Assembly: GCA_964017195.1 (NCBI GenBank)
Contig: OZ024887.1
Location: forward strand, 8,134,032 to 8,198,031
Reading direction: 5' to 3'
DNA length: 64,000 bases
Origin: Siderastrea radians
Lineage: Eukaryota; Cnidaria; Anthozoa; Scleractinia; Rhizangiidae
Shown: positions 45,068 to 57,504 of the stretch, piece by piece
Layout: the number at the start of each line of letters is the position of its first letter
How positions within the stretch are numbered: position 1 is the first letter of the stretch
The notes under the pieces: model-generated
What the model saw: the letters and a program-made list of their open reading frames with translations, nothing else
Databases searched by the model: none
Told to the model about the DNA's origin: nothing
Translations under genes and position numbers: made by a program

Positions 45068-45959
45068 CCCGGCTACGCCGGTCTATTCAATAGTGAAGTA
45101 TGTATTTCAGTATGTATACACTAAAATAACTATTCACCGCAGTGTTGGTGAATTAACACCTCCTTGTTATGCGGCTCGTTAAATCCTCAACTGAGAGAAC
45201 ACCTCCATTTCGGTGAATAATTGTTGATTCTTTTTTTTTTTTGGCCTTTATGTATCTCAGCAGTCCGAAATACTTCCGTGACCTGATTAGACTTTCTGAC
45301 GGACGAGGCAGATGAAGGGGAGAAGGCGTCCCAGAAAGGCACAGCTTACCACGTCTAGGCATGTTTCAGATTTGTAACAGAGTCTGCCACTCCCACAAAA
45401 GACGGGCAGCCAGCGGCGCAAATCTTCAGCCACACAATGACTAGCTCGCGATCCAGCGGTCTGGACTGTTTTCCCGTCCGAGCCCCGCAAACGGACAGCT
45501 CCACATTTCACAGAGTGCGATCATCCAGTGAGAAACAGCAAACTTGTTAACCGCACAAGAGGGCGTGCAGAACCGCACTTCGAAGACTCCACAATGCCAC
45601 AAGGCATATTTGCCCGTTTCCCTGGCTGTTCTGACTGTTTGAGGCTCTCAGATAGTTCATTGTTGTCAAACGAACGACGTGTGTGCAGTTCCCGCCATAA
45701 CTTTGAAAAAAAAAATAAAGTGAAACAAAATATAAGACTTACACTTGCGTCGACTGCGTGTTCAAAATGATTTATCCATCATCCTCAAGTCTTATCGGGG
45801 TAAAATTGGGTTTGCAAGGGAAAAAATTCCAATTTTCTATTCCAGCGTCAGTTACAATAACGAATACACAAACAAGAAACGGAAGAGTAACACATTTTCG
45901 AAAATAAAGTTACTGTGATATTCAGTTCAGACAATACAAGATGCAAGTAATGAAATGAT

Positions 45960-46150
45960 GCTAACAGCATAAGGTAAGTTAACTTTATTCATCTGGCTTA
46001 CAACATATCAACATTTGAGATCAAAAGATGCAAACTTCAGCATTTTATGGGGCATTTCTCCCGATCACTTGAATCTAGCCGAAAGCAGCCGTTACAAAAT
46101 ACAGTAAATGTATGAGATCAAATAGCCCACGTGACGTCACGCTGTCTCGA
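45960..46150. repeat. Interspersed repeat, inverted relative of about 54335-54525
   Basis: Shared in opposite orientation: AAGGTAAGT, CTTTATT, CTGGCTTACA, AAAAGATGCAA, ATTTTATGG, TCTCCCGATC-like, CAGCCGTT and TGTATGAGATCAAATAGC. Non-coding. Confidence 0.7.
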
Positions 46151-47008
46151 ACAGTTTGAATGGTCTGCATGTGGCCGCCTCCTTAACTTCTTGAGCATTC
46201 TCTTCCCCAGAGTCCTCGGGTTTCTTGGCCAGCGGGTGGTCGCCAGGACAGACACTAGGGTAATGGAATTGTTACCGCTGCGGTTAACGGCTCTTTCTTT
46301 GTTACAGCTGGTTACAGCGAACAGCCCTGGTACAGCCAATCAAAAAATTTAGATTTTTTCCATCACCCCAGAGTCTCTTTCGGCGACCACCTGCTGACCA
46401 AGCAGCCTGAGGACTGTGGCTACGAGAATGCTTTTACAGTATTCAGGCTATCCCAACGAAACTTGGAGGGTTCTTAGTACGTCTAAAAAAGTTTACTTTG
46501 AGCCGATGATGTCACATCCCGTGGGACTTACGTCGTGAATTTCAAACGGTAGCCATCGTAGATCAAAAATCATGGATTAACCCCAAAACCTCCCAAAACA
46601 ACCTAAATTGGCTAAAAAGTAATTCAAACCAGCAACAGAAGACTTGAATGACCTAAAAATAGGAAATTCACCTCAATTAAGTTGTAATTTTTCATTAAAA
46701 ACAAACTTCTGAGAAGGATATTTGCAATAGTAATATCCATGTCATGCCAATTTTTCCGAGATAGATAATAGCAAAAGTCACAAAGTTTGGTGGCTTTTGC
46801 TTGCATATTTAAAAAAGATAATGATATAAAGGTTTAGTCTGCTTACGCCCCTAACCAAGGTAGGGTTTAAGATGGTTTGCGTAACTACCTCCGTTGATCT
46901 TCTCAATGAACAATAACCTGCTTATTCGGGGGCGAAAGAAAAACTGACTTAATTTTACAGCCATTTGATTAATTTAAATTACAATGTCGAGCTTTCGTTA
47001 GCACATGA

Positions 47009-47373
47009 CAGGGTCCTATCTAGGATTTTTCGTTTGGGGGAGAAGTCCCGAGTGGCCGAAGGCCACGAGCTTCCTAGGGGGGTCTGGGGGCATGCGCTCC
47101 CCGGAAATGTTTTGAAATGAATATGCGCTAAGATGCAATCTGGAGCATTTTGAGACACAATTTTGAGAAAATATTTGTAATACTCCACGTTCCTTATCAT
47201 ATAGTGTCGTATAGTGTCCTTAGACAGGGAAAACTTACTTCATGTGCACTGACTTCGTCGCGTCTGGATGATTTTTCCGATAGTTACTTATATACTGTAA
47301 TGATAACAATATTTTGTTTTTTTTTTTTGGGGGGGGGAGCTTCTACCCCTTAAATACCCTAGATAGAACCCTG
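47009..47373. mobile_element. Short hAT-like element with CAGGG ends, 365 bp
   Basis: CAGGGTCCTATCTAGG at the left, CCCTAGATAGAACCCTG at the right; no clean 8-bp duplication. It includes the recurrent CTAGGGGGGTCTGGGGGCATGC block and a T/G homopolymer run at 47317-47338. Confidence 0.6.
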
Positions 47374-47522
47374 CATGGTCGTAACAACGGGGTGTCTATG
47401 CTCACGTCTCTCGCTTCCTAATTCTCCCTCTCCCTCTCCTTTTAGCGCCTGCCACGCAAGCTATAACTGCTTACACTAAAGATATTCAATCGAAAAGGTC
47501 CGTTCTTCGCCGCTTGTCTCAG

Positions 47523-48108
47523 CTAGTCCTTTCCGTGAATATAGTACTCTGACTTTCCGGCTGTTGCTTCTTCGTATGAAGGGGGAATATCAAAGTGATT
47601 CACAATCTCCAATTCGGGTAGCTCTTTATCTTCAGACACGGACGTCCTCTCCTCTAAAGATGACAGTGTTGGTGCATGCTCTGGAGACTGCTGAGACGAC
47701 TTCTTCGCAGCGGGAAGGTCTGAGACGCTCTGGTATCTGCTGAGGTTTGTCATGGCATGGCGGGGCTACTTGAGAAGCAACTTCCACTGATAGGTCCAAT
47801 CCTCTGGTTTTAGAGCACTTGGCCTTGTGATCCACCTCAGCAACCTTGCCTTTAAAAACGACGTAGAAGGTCAAGCTCAAAGCGACGACGAAGCCTCCAG
47901 CGTATGACATTATGGCCCTGCCCCCTCCTGCACCAAACACAATGAGTGATATGATTCCAGCCACAAGGATCACAGCCCCAAAGCAGACAGACATTAGACA
48001 AATTGGAAGAAACATACGCATGCATTGGTAGCACTTTGAAAGTGAGGCAGCACGAAGACTATCTGTATCGTGATCGTTGACGGTTTGTTCCTTCCTGTTG
48101 TCCAGCAT
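47523..48108 (-). CDS. Small two-pass membrane protein with C-terminal PPxY motif, frameshifted
   Basis: The first frame (start 48108) encodes about 110 residues with two hydrophobic spans, FLPICLMSVCFGAVILVAG... (about 33-59) and MSYAGGFVVALSLTFYVVF (about 67-85). It then runs into a basic, non-characteristic sequence to a stop at 47632. The overlapping frame continues from the same point to 47523 with an acidic tail ending in IPPSYEEAT. PPSY is a WW-domain (NEDD4-type ligase) docking motif commonly placed at the end of such small membrane proteins. Removing one C from the CCCC run at 47762-47765 fuses both frames into about 195 residues. So either the sequence has a one-base insertion or the gene is freshly broken. 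A splice acceptor (TTTCTAG) ends at 48122, 13 nt before the ATG, so a 5' non-coding exon is likely. The family is not identified. Confidence 0.6.
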
Positions 48109-48121
48109 GGCTCAGTTGAAT

Positions 48122-49978
48122 CTAGAAAGATTAAAATTGGCAAAATTTTACCCAAAGTTTTGCGTGACAGGAGGACCTCCCACAAAAAAACCGACCTAAC
48201 ACCATTTCATGCCCACTATGCAGTGTCAAACCTTACTCAAGTGCGTCATAACGTGACTCTTCCTTTTGAGCTGGTCTGTGCATGAATACTTAAAGTAGGC
48301 CATTTTCGCATGAATTGAACAAAAAACATTAGTACTGCTTTCCAATAGACTGAAAAAGATCAGTGCTAGTCCTTTGCATCGTGGATTGAGATATGTCCAG
48401 GTTTGAACGCAGCTGTGAAAATTGCGAAAACTGAAAAAAATTGGAAAATTCTTTAAGTAAGTAAAATGCAGTGAAAGAGGAGGTTAGGAGGGTGCCTATT
48501 ATAATGTATTTATCGTTCTCTGAAATTTTTTACCAAATCTACAGACCCTGTTTAACACATTCTCACATCAAATTTTATACCCTGTTCAGGACAGAGAGGG
48601 CAAAAAAAACCATAGCTTGTCCAGCGGTACGTCCCCGTGTAGAGCAAATTTTCTTTTTACGCCCACCGATTAACGTTTTTAGCACAAAAAATGAAAGCAG
48701 CTGTTTAAACAATTCAAAAATTGGTTGGATTCAAACCAACTCTCTGCTCCTCTAAATTTACACCGCCAAAATGTAAGTTTCTCGGGGGGGGGGGGGAGGG
48801 AGACTCAACACATGCTCGGGTAGGTGGCGCCCGGGTGATCAAACCCTGACCCTGTTTAAATTAATTGGAATAATTATTTAAGTATGCAGGTTCCTAGCAC
48901 AACATAGTCTATTTAAATAGTCTGCAGCTGCAACTTTGCTTTGCACTAACATTTTCAGATTCAGCTCAGCCAGACAGACGGACTAAAATCAAAATACTGT
49001 ATGTGCACTATACAGTTTACCACTGTCCGTATTAAAAGTGAGCTGCCAACACTGGAACGATGTCGCTGAACCAACGGTTATAACTGTCGCTGTCGTTTTT
49101 GTAGCACGTGCAAATGTCGCTGTCGCTTTATAAATTCTCTAAAATAACGGAATTGCTGGTTGTGTCATAGTCGCTACCTTCCTTTGCCATTTAAATGGGT
49201 TTGTTTCGGAGTTTTTGGCACATCTCGGTAGATCGTCAAGAAGAGCATCGAAACGTGCATTTAGAGTCTTCAATGTCACGTGACCGTGAAGAGGAACTGT
49301 TAAAATTATTGGCCTCCAGTTCCTTCTGTTTTCCCCCAAATGACACAAATCGAGATTATAGGTACTAGTTAAGTAAAGGTCAGTAAAAAGTTTGCCTCAC
49401 CGTGAGGTCTGAAGTCACTTGGCATGTAGATCGCGAATTTTCTTAAATGTCTTCTTCAACAGGCGATGCGATCTGGAAGAGTGCTTGGCGAGAAAAAAAC
49501 TTGAACTTGAAGTGAAATCTGATTATGTAAATCAATCTGAAATCATTTTGTAAATCACTTTACGGTGACGTTCGCACCCCAAAACAAGATTATTACTATT
49601 TTATAATAGAAACGATCACGCCTCCATATCTTAACCCTTTGGAGTAAGAAACACTCAAGATCTTTGTCTTTATGACTCTCAAAAGAAAATCAATTTACAA
49701 ATCCGATCTATTGGGACCACGAATATTCTTCCAACGCCTAGAAACTCTGAAATACGAGCCCCTGCAGAGTGAAGAGGCAGTGCGTTTGAAAGGACAAATT
49801 CGCCAAGGGACAAACGCCCGCCGGAGGCTGGAGTATCTAGGGGGGGGGGGGGGTGCTCCCCCGGTACTTCGGGAATGCGATTTTCAGCACTCTGAGGGGC
49901 ACGTCAAAGTGGTTTAATTGCTGTAAATTCAAGTCAATTTTTTTGCGTCAAAAAGAACAACTATGCTGATAACTTAGC
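48122..49978. other. Non-coding stretch upstream of the PPxY-protein gene
   Basis: A 5' non-coding exon of the PPxY gene may lie here but could not be placed. A G run is at 48785-48798 and another at 49841-49853. No other features were recognised. Confidence 0.4.
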
Positions 49979-50497
49979 TACCGTGTAGCACTAAATTTTT
50001 GCGGGAGTTTATTTTTGCGGTTTGTTTTGCGGGAACTAATTTTTGCGATTGGAAAAGACTGGTTTTTCTTGTTGGGTTCAAATGGAACTGATAACATTTT
50101 CGTATTTTATTTGAGTAAAAGCAATCGAAATACAGACAGACAACATGCGAATGTAAAACAGATTAATCAATGTTCAGTACGTACTCTGTTTCATTTTCTC
50201 CTTCAAACCAGTATTCTCCTTCGTCTTCAGGACGAGTACCTTCAGACGATCCTTTAATTCCTGTCAAACATTTTAGTTAGCAGCTACCATTGATTTATTG
50301 CTGAACGTTTTGTTTGTACTAATTTCATCGTTTTGCTTCTGGACGAAAGAGACGTTTTAAGTAAACGGAGACGTTTCTTATAACTTCTACACTGGAGTAA
50401 ATTTTTGCGGGAACTTTATTTTGCGGGAACTATTTTTTGCGGATCGCGAAAAAACCCGCAAAAATTAGAACCCGCAAAATTTTAGTGCCACACGGTA
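49979..50497. mobile_element. MITE copy 2 of the TACCGTGTGGC family
   Basis: TACCGTGTAGC at the left, GCCACACGGTA at the right. It shares GCGGGAACTAATTTTTGCG, CTGGTTTTTCTTG and ACTGGAGTAAATTTTTGCGGG with the nested copy in KIF23 intron 4. Confidence 0.85.
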
Positions 50498-50858
50498 CCG
50501 GGGGAGATCCTGAAAATCGGTCAATTTGTTGCTGCGAGCGACTTAGGTAATTGACAGACCGTAAATGAAGCTTCACATGAAACAGACAAACAGCAAAAAA
50601 AAAAAAAATCTGATCGTCTGCTCTCAGTCTGGATACCACGCATCAAAGCCGGGTGACCGATTTACGGACAGTCCTAATTTTGACGGCCTACACTGAAGCA
50701 CCAATCAAAATAGACTCTCAATATTATCAATGCACAATTTCCTGCCTTCGCTGTCTATCTATAGTGCCGTTATTGTGTCGCTGTCGTATTTTTCCGGTTC
50801 AGTTGAGTCGCTTGTCGTTGTTTAGAAAGTCCCATGTCGCCAGTTTTCAGGGCCGTGT

Positions 50859-52318
50859 TGTACAGCGCCGCAAATGATCCCGAGACCGCAAATGATCCCC
50901 GACCGCAAATGATCCCCAAATAGGACCGCAAATGATTCCAGAACCGCAAGTGATCCCCACAGCGGACCGCAAATGATCCCGCTAAATAATAGGAATAGAG
51001 TGGATAACAGAACGGCGATGACATTGTAAAGGCGTGGACTCTGGAATGGCGTGGACAGAGGCATGGCGATGTCTACGGAATAATGCGGATACTGGAGCTT
51101 TTGTCTTTATTATTCCTCAAAGCACGTTTTAGCCCCATAAATCATGACTTAGATATTTTATTTCGAGGCCAAAAAAAAATTAAATAAATAAATAAAATGT
51201 TACTAGGTAATGTAGTCCTATAAATTCGCAATTGTTTTTGTACCTTTGGCTTAGCATGCAGGTTGTAAATATACCTGGTTTAATTTGTGTATTTTCTTTA
51301 CGATCTTTTAACAGAATAACAGAATGCTTTCTTATACATGTAAAAGTAGTACAAGCGCTAGTCACGAGAAAATTTGCAACCGCTCATGTTAACTGATTTT
51401 ACCAGCCAGCTACAAACATATATATTTCTTTATCTCGAGCGGGTTAACTTTTCCTTTCTAGAGCAATGCTCAGTGGAAAAATCAATGGGTTCACTTCAAC
51501 ACTCAAATTTACAATATAGAATACTTTTCTGATTTCTCAGGTGGGTATAACCAGCTGGATGCAACAAGTTATGCACATTTGACAGGTTGCGTGACAACTC
51601 AAATCGTTACCTATAAAAGGCATCGGCTGCCAAGGATAATACCGGCGGGATTTCCGCCACACGCACAAAAGACAAGATCCAAACCTAGCTCGGTTTTCTT
51701 ATCACTTTCTTTTTCAGGTCTTTGTCACCTCCACCAGCATTAACACCAACAAAAAACGCCAATGAAAGGACGAGAGTATTCAAATTGGAGACCAGTTTAG
51801 CAATTTCTACAAGCGCGATCGCAAGCGAACAGGACACTGCCTTAATACATGGTCTAGTGACCTTCTCACACATTGTTTAGTGACCTTTGATTTCAAAGCC
51901 AGACGTCAATCACCGTGCCCTGGAAACCCGTGGCTTTCTCGACTGTCGCGGTCTCGGTCGACCATCGGTTGGTCATCCCTGCGATCTGTGTATACATGTG
52001 AATTTTAAATATATTTTTTAAACATAATCATGTTTGCTTTCTATGCCATTGTGGTCTAGAGCCTTTAAAATGTTTTACTTCACTGATCTCGATAAACAAC
52101 AAATTTTTCTGTTTTTTGATTTATTTTGGTCAGTACTTTCACCTTCCGGTATTTTCACCTTCACTGAAACTCCACGCCATTCCAATTTTTTTCAGCGGGA
52201 TCATTTGCGGTCCGCTGTGGGGATCATTTGTGGTCCTGGGATCATTTGCGGTCCAATTTGGGGATCATTTGCGGTCGGGGATCATTTGCGGTCTCGGGAT
52301 CATTTGCGGCGCTGTACA
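50859..52318. mobile_element. Foldback element, 1.46 kb, arms of tandem GACCGCAAATGATCCC units
   Basis: Left arm 50859-50985 and right arm 52195-52318 are inverted. Each begins TGTACAGCGCCGCAAATGATC and consists of about six degenerate 16-20 bp units. The spacer (50986-52194) shows no transposase. GTGT on both sides is a weak candidate duplication. Confidence 0.82.
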
Positions 52319-52729
52319 GTGTCGCTTGTCCCTTTGACCCCTTGGAAGGCCTTTGGTCAGAGAAGAGTGTCCAATTTCCCGGGGCAATTTCCAGATTAAC
52401 ACATAAAGCTGGCGGGCTAATGGCAGAAAGAAATGTGAGTCCTCTGTCGGGACAACATTTTTGTCCGTAATAGTTCAAAGCGGGTGTCAGTAGTCTAAGA
52501 CAGGGTGTGATAAGTACTGTCTTAACCAAGGGAGCAAAACCAGCGATTTCTGTCTTGGTTTAGTTATCCCATGTTTAATAACATGTAAAACCAGCAACTC
52601 AAAACAACAATATTCTCCATGCAGTCACGCAATTTGTGCCATCACAATTATCATAACACTTCACTGCAGGCTTTCTTCACGTTGTTCTTCAGAGCAATAG
52701 ATACGTAAGCTAATACGCCTTTTGCCCTT

Positions 52730-53290
52730 CATTAGCAGAAAATAAATTTTGATTTTCGTTTAGGAAAATTCAATAACATTTGTGGAATTTCGTTTTCGTG
52801 AAAGAATTGTCATTTTAGTGTGCAAATCGTGTGAAGTGAAATACAATAGCGTTATCTTTTCATGTTGAGGATACTCATAATGTCTTCAGAAAATCAATAA
52901 CGCGTTGTACAACGTCGTTTATGTGTTAGGAGCTTCCTTTATATTATTATCGCAAAAATCCTAGAATATTTTTCCGTTTTTAAATAACATCGTGCTGTTC
53001 GCATGACATGTAATTCGCAACAGTGCCGCGGGCGAACTGAACTTCCGTTCGCGCTTACTAGTAATTTATAAAAGTTCAATAACATTTATAGAATTTCATT
53101 TTCGTAAAGGAATTTTCATTTTAGTCATTCATTGCTACATTATTGGAGAAAATGTGTGAACAGCGTTCTTTTAGTTTAAACGCTTAATTGAAGAAGTGAA
53201 CCCTGTAGATGAGTATAATTTGTGGGAAAATTACACACCTTTTGCCCTTCATTGGACTTCATTAGAAGAAAATAAATTTTCATTTCACTA
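52730..53290. repeat. Dispersed direct repeats
   Basis: CCTTTTGCCCTTCATT with AGAAAATAAATTTT occurs at about 52,719 and 53,242. TTCAATAACATTT(G/A)T(G/A)GAATTTC with AATT(G/T)TCATTTTAGT occurs at about 52,770 and 53,076. This suggests an old local duplication. No gene. Confidence 0.65.
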
Positions 53291-54334
53291 ATTAACCGCA
53301 CAGACAGTTAAAGTAAAGGTGAAAACTGTGTCTTAAACTACACAAGGGCTATTTTCTTACCTCTTCAGTAATTCCGGGGCTTCTGGTTTGGGTGCTCAGA
53401 ATTTATCTGTTTTGTCTTACCGCAACTACAGCAGCTCGGCTTTCAAGTAGCAACAATTGACATTGCGTCATATAGAAGGAATGTCTTTTCAAGGGTTTCA
53501 TTTTCGATTTTGTGATTTTTGGCAAACACGAGCCTTTCATGCGGTAAGAATCCTCTTAATATGGTGAAAGATTAGTGAAAAGAGTTGCACTACTCTTTCA
53601 ATCACACAAAAAGAATTACACAACTCTTTCAATCACACAGTTGGAGCACGGGTCACACGTGCCAAAGAAGACATGTAGCGTGGTCCTTTCAAAGAAATAA
53701 AAAAACAAAACAAAACAAAACAAAACAACTAAATCTATTAAACAGCGGTGCTGTGATTATGCTGCTGAGCGGTGCTATGTTGTGGTCTCTCTGTTATGCG
53801 GTAAGGGGTGGTTCAAACTTTTGAGTCTATGACTCAAATCCTAAAGTGTGACCAGTTATATGAAAGCTACTGTGCACCGGGACTCTGGAATACTTTCCTG
53901 TGGTACTGCTTTTGTCATGCTGTACTATATGGCTCGAGCTTTGCGATCCAGGAGGTAAAATCTTAAGTGTGACCACTCCAGGGAAACTAATGTTGAGTAA
54001 TCAGTACTACTTGTTTAAGGTTTTAGTTTTTGTCGATATCCGGCGGCGGGGGGGGGGGGGGGGAACTTGACTTATGTTTGGTTGAAGGGGTGCCGCTCAG
54101 GGTCTGAAACCCTTAACCTGCATCGGAAAAAAAGCCTCCAAATATCAACGCCGTTTAGGACAACACCCTCATTCAGTTTAGATCCCTAATTAGGGCAAAT
54201 AGCAGAATACACACTCTCTTGTTTTACACTAACTTACGGTGTTTTAAAGACCGTCAAATACCTTCGAACTAGGATTGCTGAATACTGTTTTAGCCATAGT
54301 TAACCACAGGCAGACAAACCGGACTGTTTGACGC

Positions 54335-54525
54335 CGGATGAAGTCACGATACGCTATTTGATCTCATACATTTACGTCATTTACTGTAATTTGCAACGGC
54401 TGACCTTGGCTTGATCGAGGGATCGCGAGAAGTGCTCCATAAAATACCGAATATTGCATCTTTTTATCCCAAGTTGGGATCTACTGTAAGCCAGGTAAAT
54501 AAAGTTCACTTACCTTACATCGTAT
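54335..54525. repeat. Interspersed repeat, inverted relative of 45960-46150
   Basis: Contains GCTATTTGATCTCATACATT, CAACGGCTGA, TGCTCCATAAAAT, TTGCATCTTTTT and TGTAAGCCAGGTAAATAAAG, all inverted with respect to the other copy. Confidence 0.7.
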
Positions 54526-54613
54526 GTGTGCTCTTTTGCGATTTAATGGGGTTTTGAGGAATTAACGGACTCAAAACCCCATTAAATCACAAAAAATCAA
54601 AAGAGCACACACG
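54525..54613. repeat. Hairpin with about 35-bp arms
   Basis: TGTGTGCTCTTTT..GATTTAATGGGGTTTTGAG faces its complement, loop about 15 nt. The right arm has a few extra A bases. Confidence 0.85.
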
Positions 54614-55256
54614 TTTTATCACATTTTTCCTAGTCAGGCACGCCTTTGTTATTGTTTTGATCTGAAATTTGCGATCAAATTACTCGTCGAACGTGACAAA
54701 ACGTCAACAGTTCAACTGGTAAAAATATAAATTGTAGCCTGAAGCTGAAATTTCTTCGCTTGTTTTTGATTTTGGTGCCAGTAAAGGGGGCTTTCGATTA
54801 TTTTCAGCGCATTTTGGCGGCTGTCCAAGAACCTAGAACTCAGGGAATGTTTGTGTTCGTAAGCCGGCCAGCCTCCCAGTCCGCCTACCCAAAAGCAAAC
54901 TATATTCAGCGAGCGCTCGCGGAATATGATTTACAAGCGAATCTAGAATCATAAAGGTTTGGAATCTTGTTTAATTGGGTATTCTTGACTTTAACATCAC
55001 CATAAAACACAAAAGGCGAATGCACGGAGGGCAGCAATGTTTCCATTACTCACTCGATCACGCCGCTCTAACCATCGCTCCGAACCGCATTTAGTTCTTG
55101 TTGGCACTAGATAAAGCGAGAACATTTCACATTCCTTTCAAATAGAGAAACTCTTTTGTTAATAGCTTTTATTTTCTTTGTTATCATCGCACAGGATGGA
55201 TATTCATTTCAATTTTCAAAATACATGAATTGCCATGAAAACAAAACGTACTGCAG

Positions 55257-55734
55257 CTAGCTAAGGTTGTCGACTGCGGCTAACAGATCTGATTTACAAC
55301 GATTCTGTTCGCAAACTATTCTTTCTCCTCCTTTTCTGCAATTCCAGGGATTAGTTTGTGGAAAAAATCGAAGTGTTGTTCTTAGGCATCGAAGGCTTTG
55401 AAGCTGTCGCTTTAGCGTCGCTACCGGCACTGCAGAGCGAGTCCCGTCGTCACATTTAGAAGACCAAAGCATTTCAGCGCGTGAAGAACGCGCACCGTAA
55501 TGAAGTAAAATGTCGGCTAATAAGCTTGACCAGCCTTTCAATCTATTGGATATCTTTTGCTTGACTAGTGCAATAACCAAGAAGGTCCTTGAATAATGAT
55601 TTCTTTCATAAGCTTGACTGTTTTGGTACTGCCACGCGAAGGAGGGCATAAACCGCTTAGAGTCCTGGCGCTGTCTCGCACATTTCACGAGAAAAATAGC
55701 AAACAACACCAAAATAACCAGCCAGATGTAACCG
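55257..55734 (-). CDS. Possible terminal exon of a membrane protein
   Basis: A 158-codon open frame follows a plausible acceptor (pyrimidine-rich, TTAATAG at 55735-55741). It starts with a hydrophobic span (SGYIWLVILVLFAIFLV) followed by a basic, Arg/Ser/Cys-rich region of about 130 residues and a stop. No ATG begins the frame and no upstream exon was found. The region after the span has no recognised motif. It may be a chance frame. Low confidence is intended. Confidence 0.22.
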
Positions 55735-56152
55735 CTATTAATTTTTTAAGGCCAAGAAAGTGAATGAAGGCCCAAACTGGCCGTATTGGCGCGGATGTAG
55801 CCGGACTTCAATTCACTGTGAAAAAATCCTGATTTTAGATGGCATTGAAAATGGCGGATTTCTCACTCGATGCGCGCAGAGCATTGTGGGTGACTAGGAT
55901 CCTTTAAGGATAAAAATTAGCGAGAAAAGTTTAACACAACGTTTCGATGTCTCCATGACGTCATTTTCAAGTGAGAAAAATAAATGTTTATCCAAATTCA
56001 ATCTTTTCCGAAATTGCGAAATAAACTGAGTTACACGACCTTTTGTTCGCGAGCGGTACTAAAATAGGGTTGCTGGTGTGGCAGCGAGGAGGGACCAACC
56101 CAGCGCTCCCAATGTTTTGCTCGGAATTCTAGACTTCGTCATTCTTCAAGGG

Positions 56153-56300
56153 GCATAGTCACGAGTATTTCTCAGATTTTTGGTCAAACCTGTGCTAAAA
56201 TTATCGGTAGCTAACGTAATCCATGCCCAACATTGTGCTTGAACATTTAAAGGAACATATTAACTTAATTTCATTAAGAGAAAACAAACCATGACCATTT
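56153..56300. repeat. Interspersed repeat, inverted relative of 25972-26127
   Basis: Starts GGGGCATAGTCACGAG. The body matches the copy in KIF23 intron 25 in reverse orientation. Non-coding. Confidence 0.75.
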
Positions 56301-56435
56301 ACCACCATTTTCACTACTACGCGACTTTTCTTTTCAAAACACTTCTGAGCGCTTTGCAATACGCTTCCGTCAATCATACCTTATATGGGAAGTGTGTGAT
56401 GTTACCGCAATTGAATTGAGCTCGAAGGAATAAAG

Positions 56436-56610
56436 ATGGCGCCAAATTATCCCGTAAATTTGCGCTGGCGAGTCTTATATTGACTAGTAAGAGGCTTTAG
56501 AGTCGTTGATGTTGCAAGAATACTTCATGTTAGGCAGATATTTGTAAAGAAATTTCGACATTTCTTCAGGATTAAATGCCCGCTCGGTGGATTATCCTAT
56601 GCGGCGGATG
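56436..56610 (+). pseudogene. Decayed transposase exon 1 (Tc1/mariner-like helix-turn-helix)
   Basis: From ATG 56436 the frame reads MAPNYPVNLRWRVLY, a TGA stop, then LVRGFRVVDVARILHVRQIFVKKF...GGLSYAADG, to a G/GTAAGC donor at 56610. LRWR followed by a DVARIL...FVKKF helix-turn-helix is the usual start of cnidarian Tc1/mariner-like transposases (from memory of the family style; not searched). One in-frame stop makes it non-functional. It lies at the outer edge of the left arm of a large palindrome. Confidence 0.5.
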
Positions 56611-57348
56611 GTAAGCTTGCGTTTACTCTCGTGAATAAGCTAAACTGAAGTGTGAAGTAAAAATTCTAGCTTTTCTGACCTGAAAATAGCACACGACATG
56701 TTATTCACCACGAGTATAATCTGGCAAAATCTCGAAGTGTACGAGGACGAAATTCAGGAGTGGATAGAGTATATGCAACGGGAAAACGAATCATGATCGG
56801 CGTGCGATCAACCGATTCGTGAAGAAAATGGGTTTGACAAGAAGAAAGCCGAAGAAACGTACGTATGACTTGTTGGATTGCTTTTGCAAGAAACACTGCT
56901 AATTCTAGTCACCTATCACCTGAGGAATGGAATGAAAAACAAAGCATAAGCGCTTTATAACGTTTATTGTTCTACGTGAATGTTACCGCTGTGACATGAT
57001 AGCAAGAAAAATGTGAAAAATCGTTATTTATAAAAGCGGGAACGGGGAAATATCAAGGAAAATATTTAAAGGTCAAATAAACCCAAAATTTTGACATTTT
57101 TTCTTTCAATCCAATTTACTTGTTATGTGTTGATTTGGTATCAAATAAACATATTCTGAAGTTTCAAGTCAATTGGACTTAGGATCGCAGAGATAATGGC
57201 ACGTGAAAAGTGCCACTTTTTGGCCTTCACAATCGTAGAGTGGTCGGGAAAGTTGTCGGGAAATTGTCGGAAATAACACTAGTGACGTCACTGTTGGCGA
57301 AATGGAAAATTGCGGGGATTCGAAGTGTGAGGACTTGAGCGGAAAATC

Positions 57349-57504
57349 ATGGTGTTTTTGTGCTGCTATGAGAGTAAAGTAAGTAATTTTAAGTTTCCAG
57401 AAGATCCAGAACTGCCTCAAGAATGGCTCAAAAAATGAACGGAGGATCGTTTCAACCCACAAAACACTGATTCACGTGTCTGTGCAGACCAGTTTACACC
57501 ACAG
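57349..57504 (+). pseudogene. Decayed THAP-domain exon inside the 4.5 kb inner element
   Basis: The frame is MVFLCCYESK..FKFPEDPELPQEWLKK, a TGA at codon 30 (57436-57438), then TEDRFNPQNTDSRVCADQFTPQ and a CAG/GTAACC donor. The order CC, FP-D-P, W, C-x-x-[H] and F-x-P is that of a THAP zinc finger. The usual last ligand His is Gln here (CADQF). With the stop codon and the lost ligand it cannot be functional. It faces inward from the left end of its element. Confidence 0.55.

Noticed and set aside
48716..48750. tRNA-like B-box (GGTTTGAATCC on the minus strand)
   Set aside because: No matching A-box, acceptor stem or anticodon arm could be folded around it.
50867..50985. Regularly spaced 16-20 bp repeats resembling a CRISPR array
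   Set aside because: The units are contiguous and degenerate, without unique spacers. The same block is inverted 1.3 kb away, and the genome is eukaryotic. It is a transposon arm.
54760..54954. 64-codon plus-strand frame (VPVKGAFDYFQRI...)
   Set aside because: Too short, with no upstream or downstream exon and no recognised motif.
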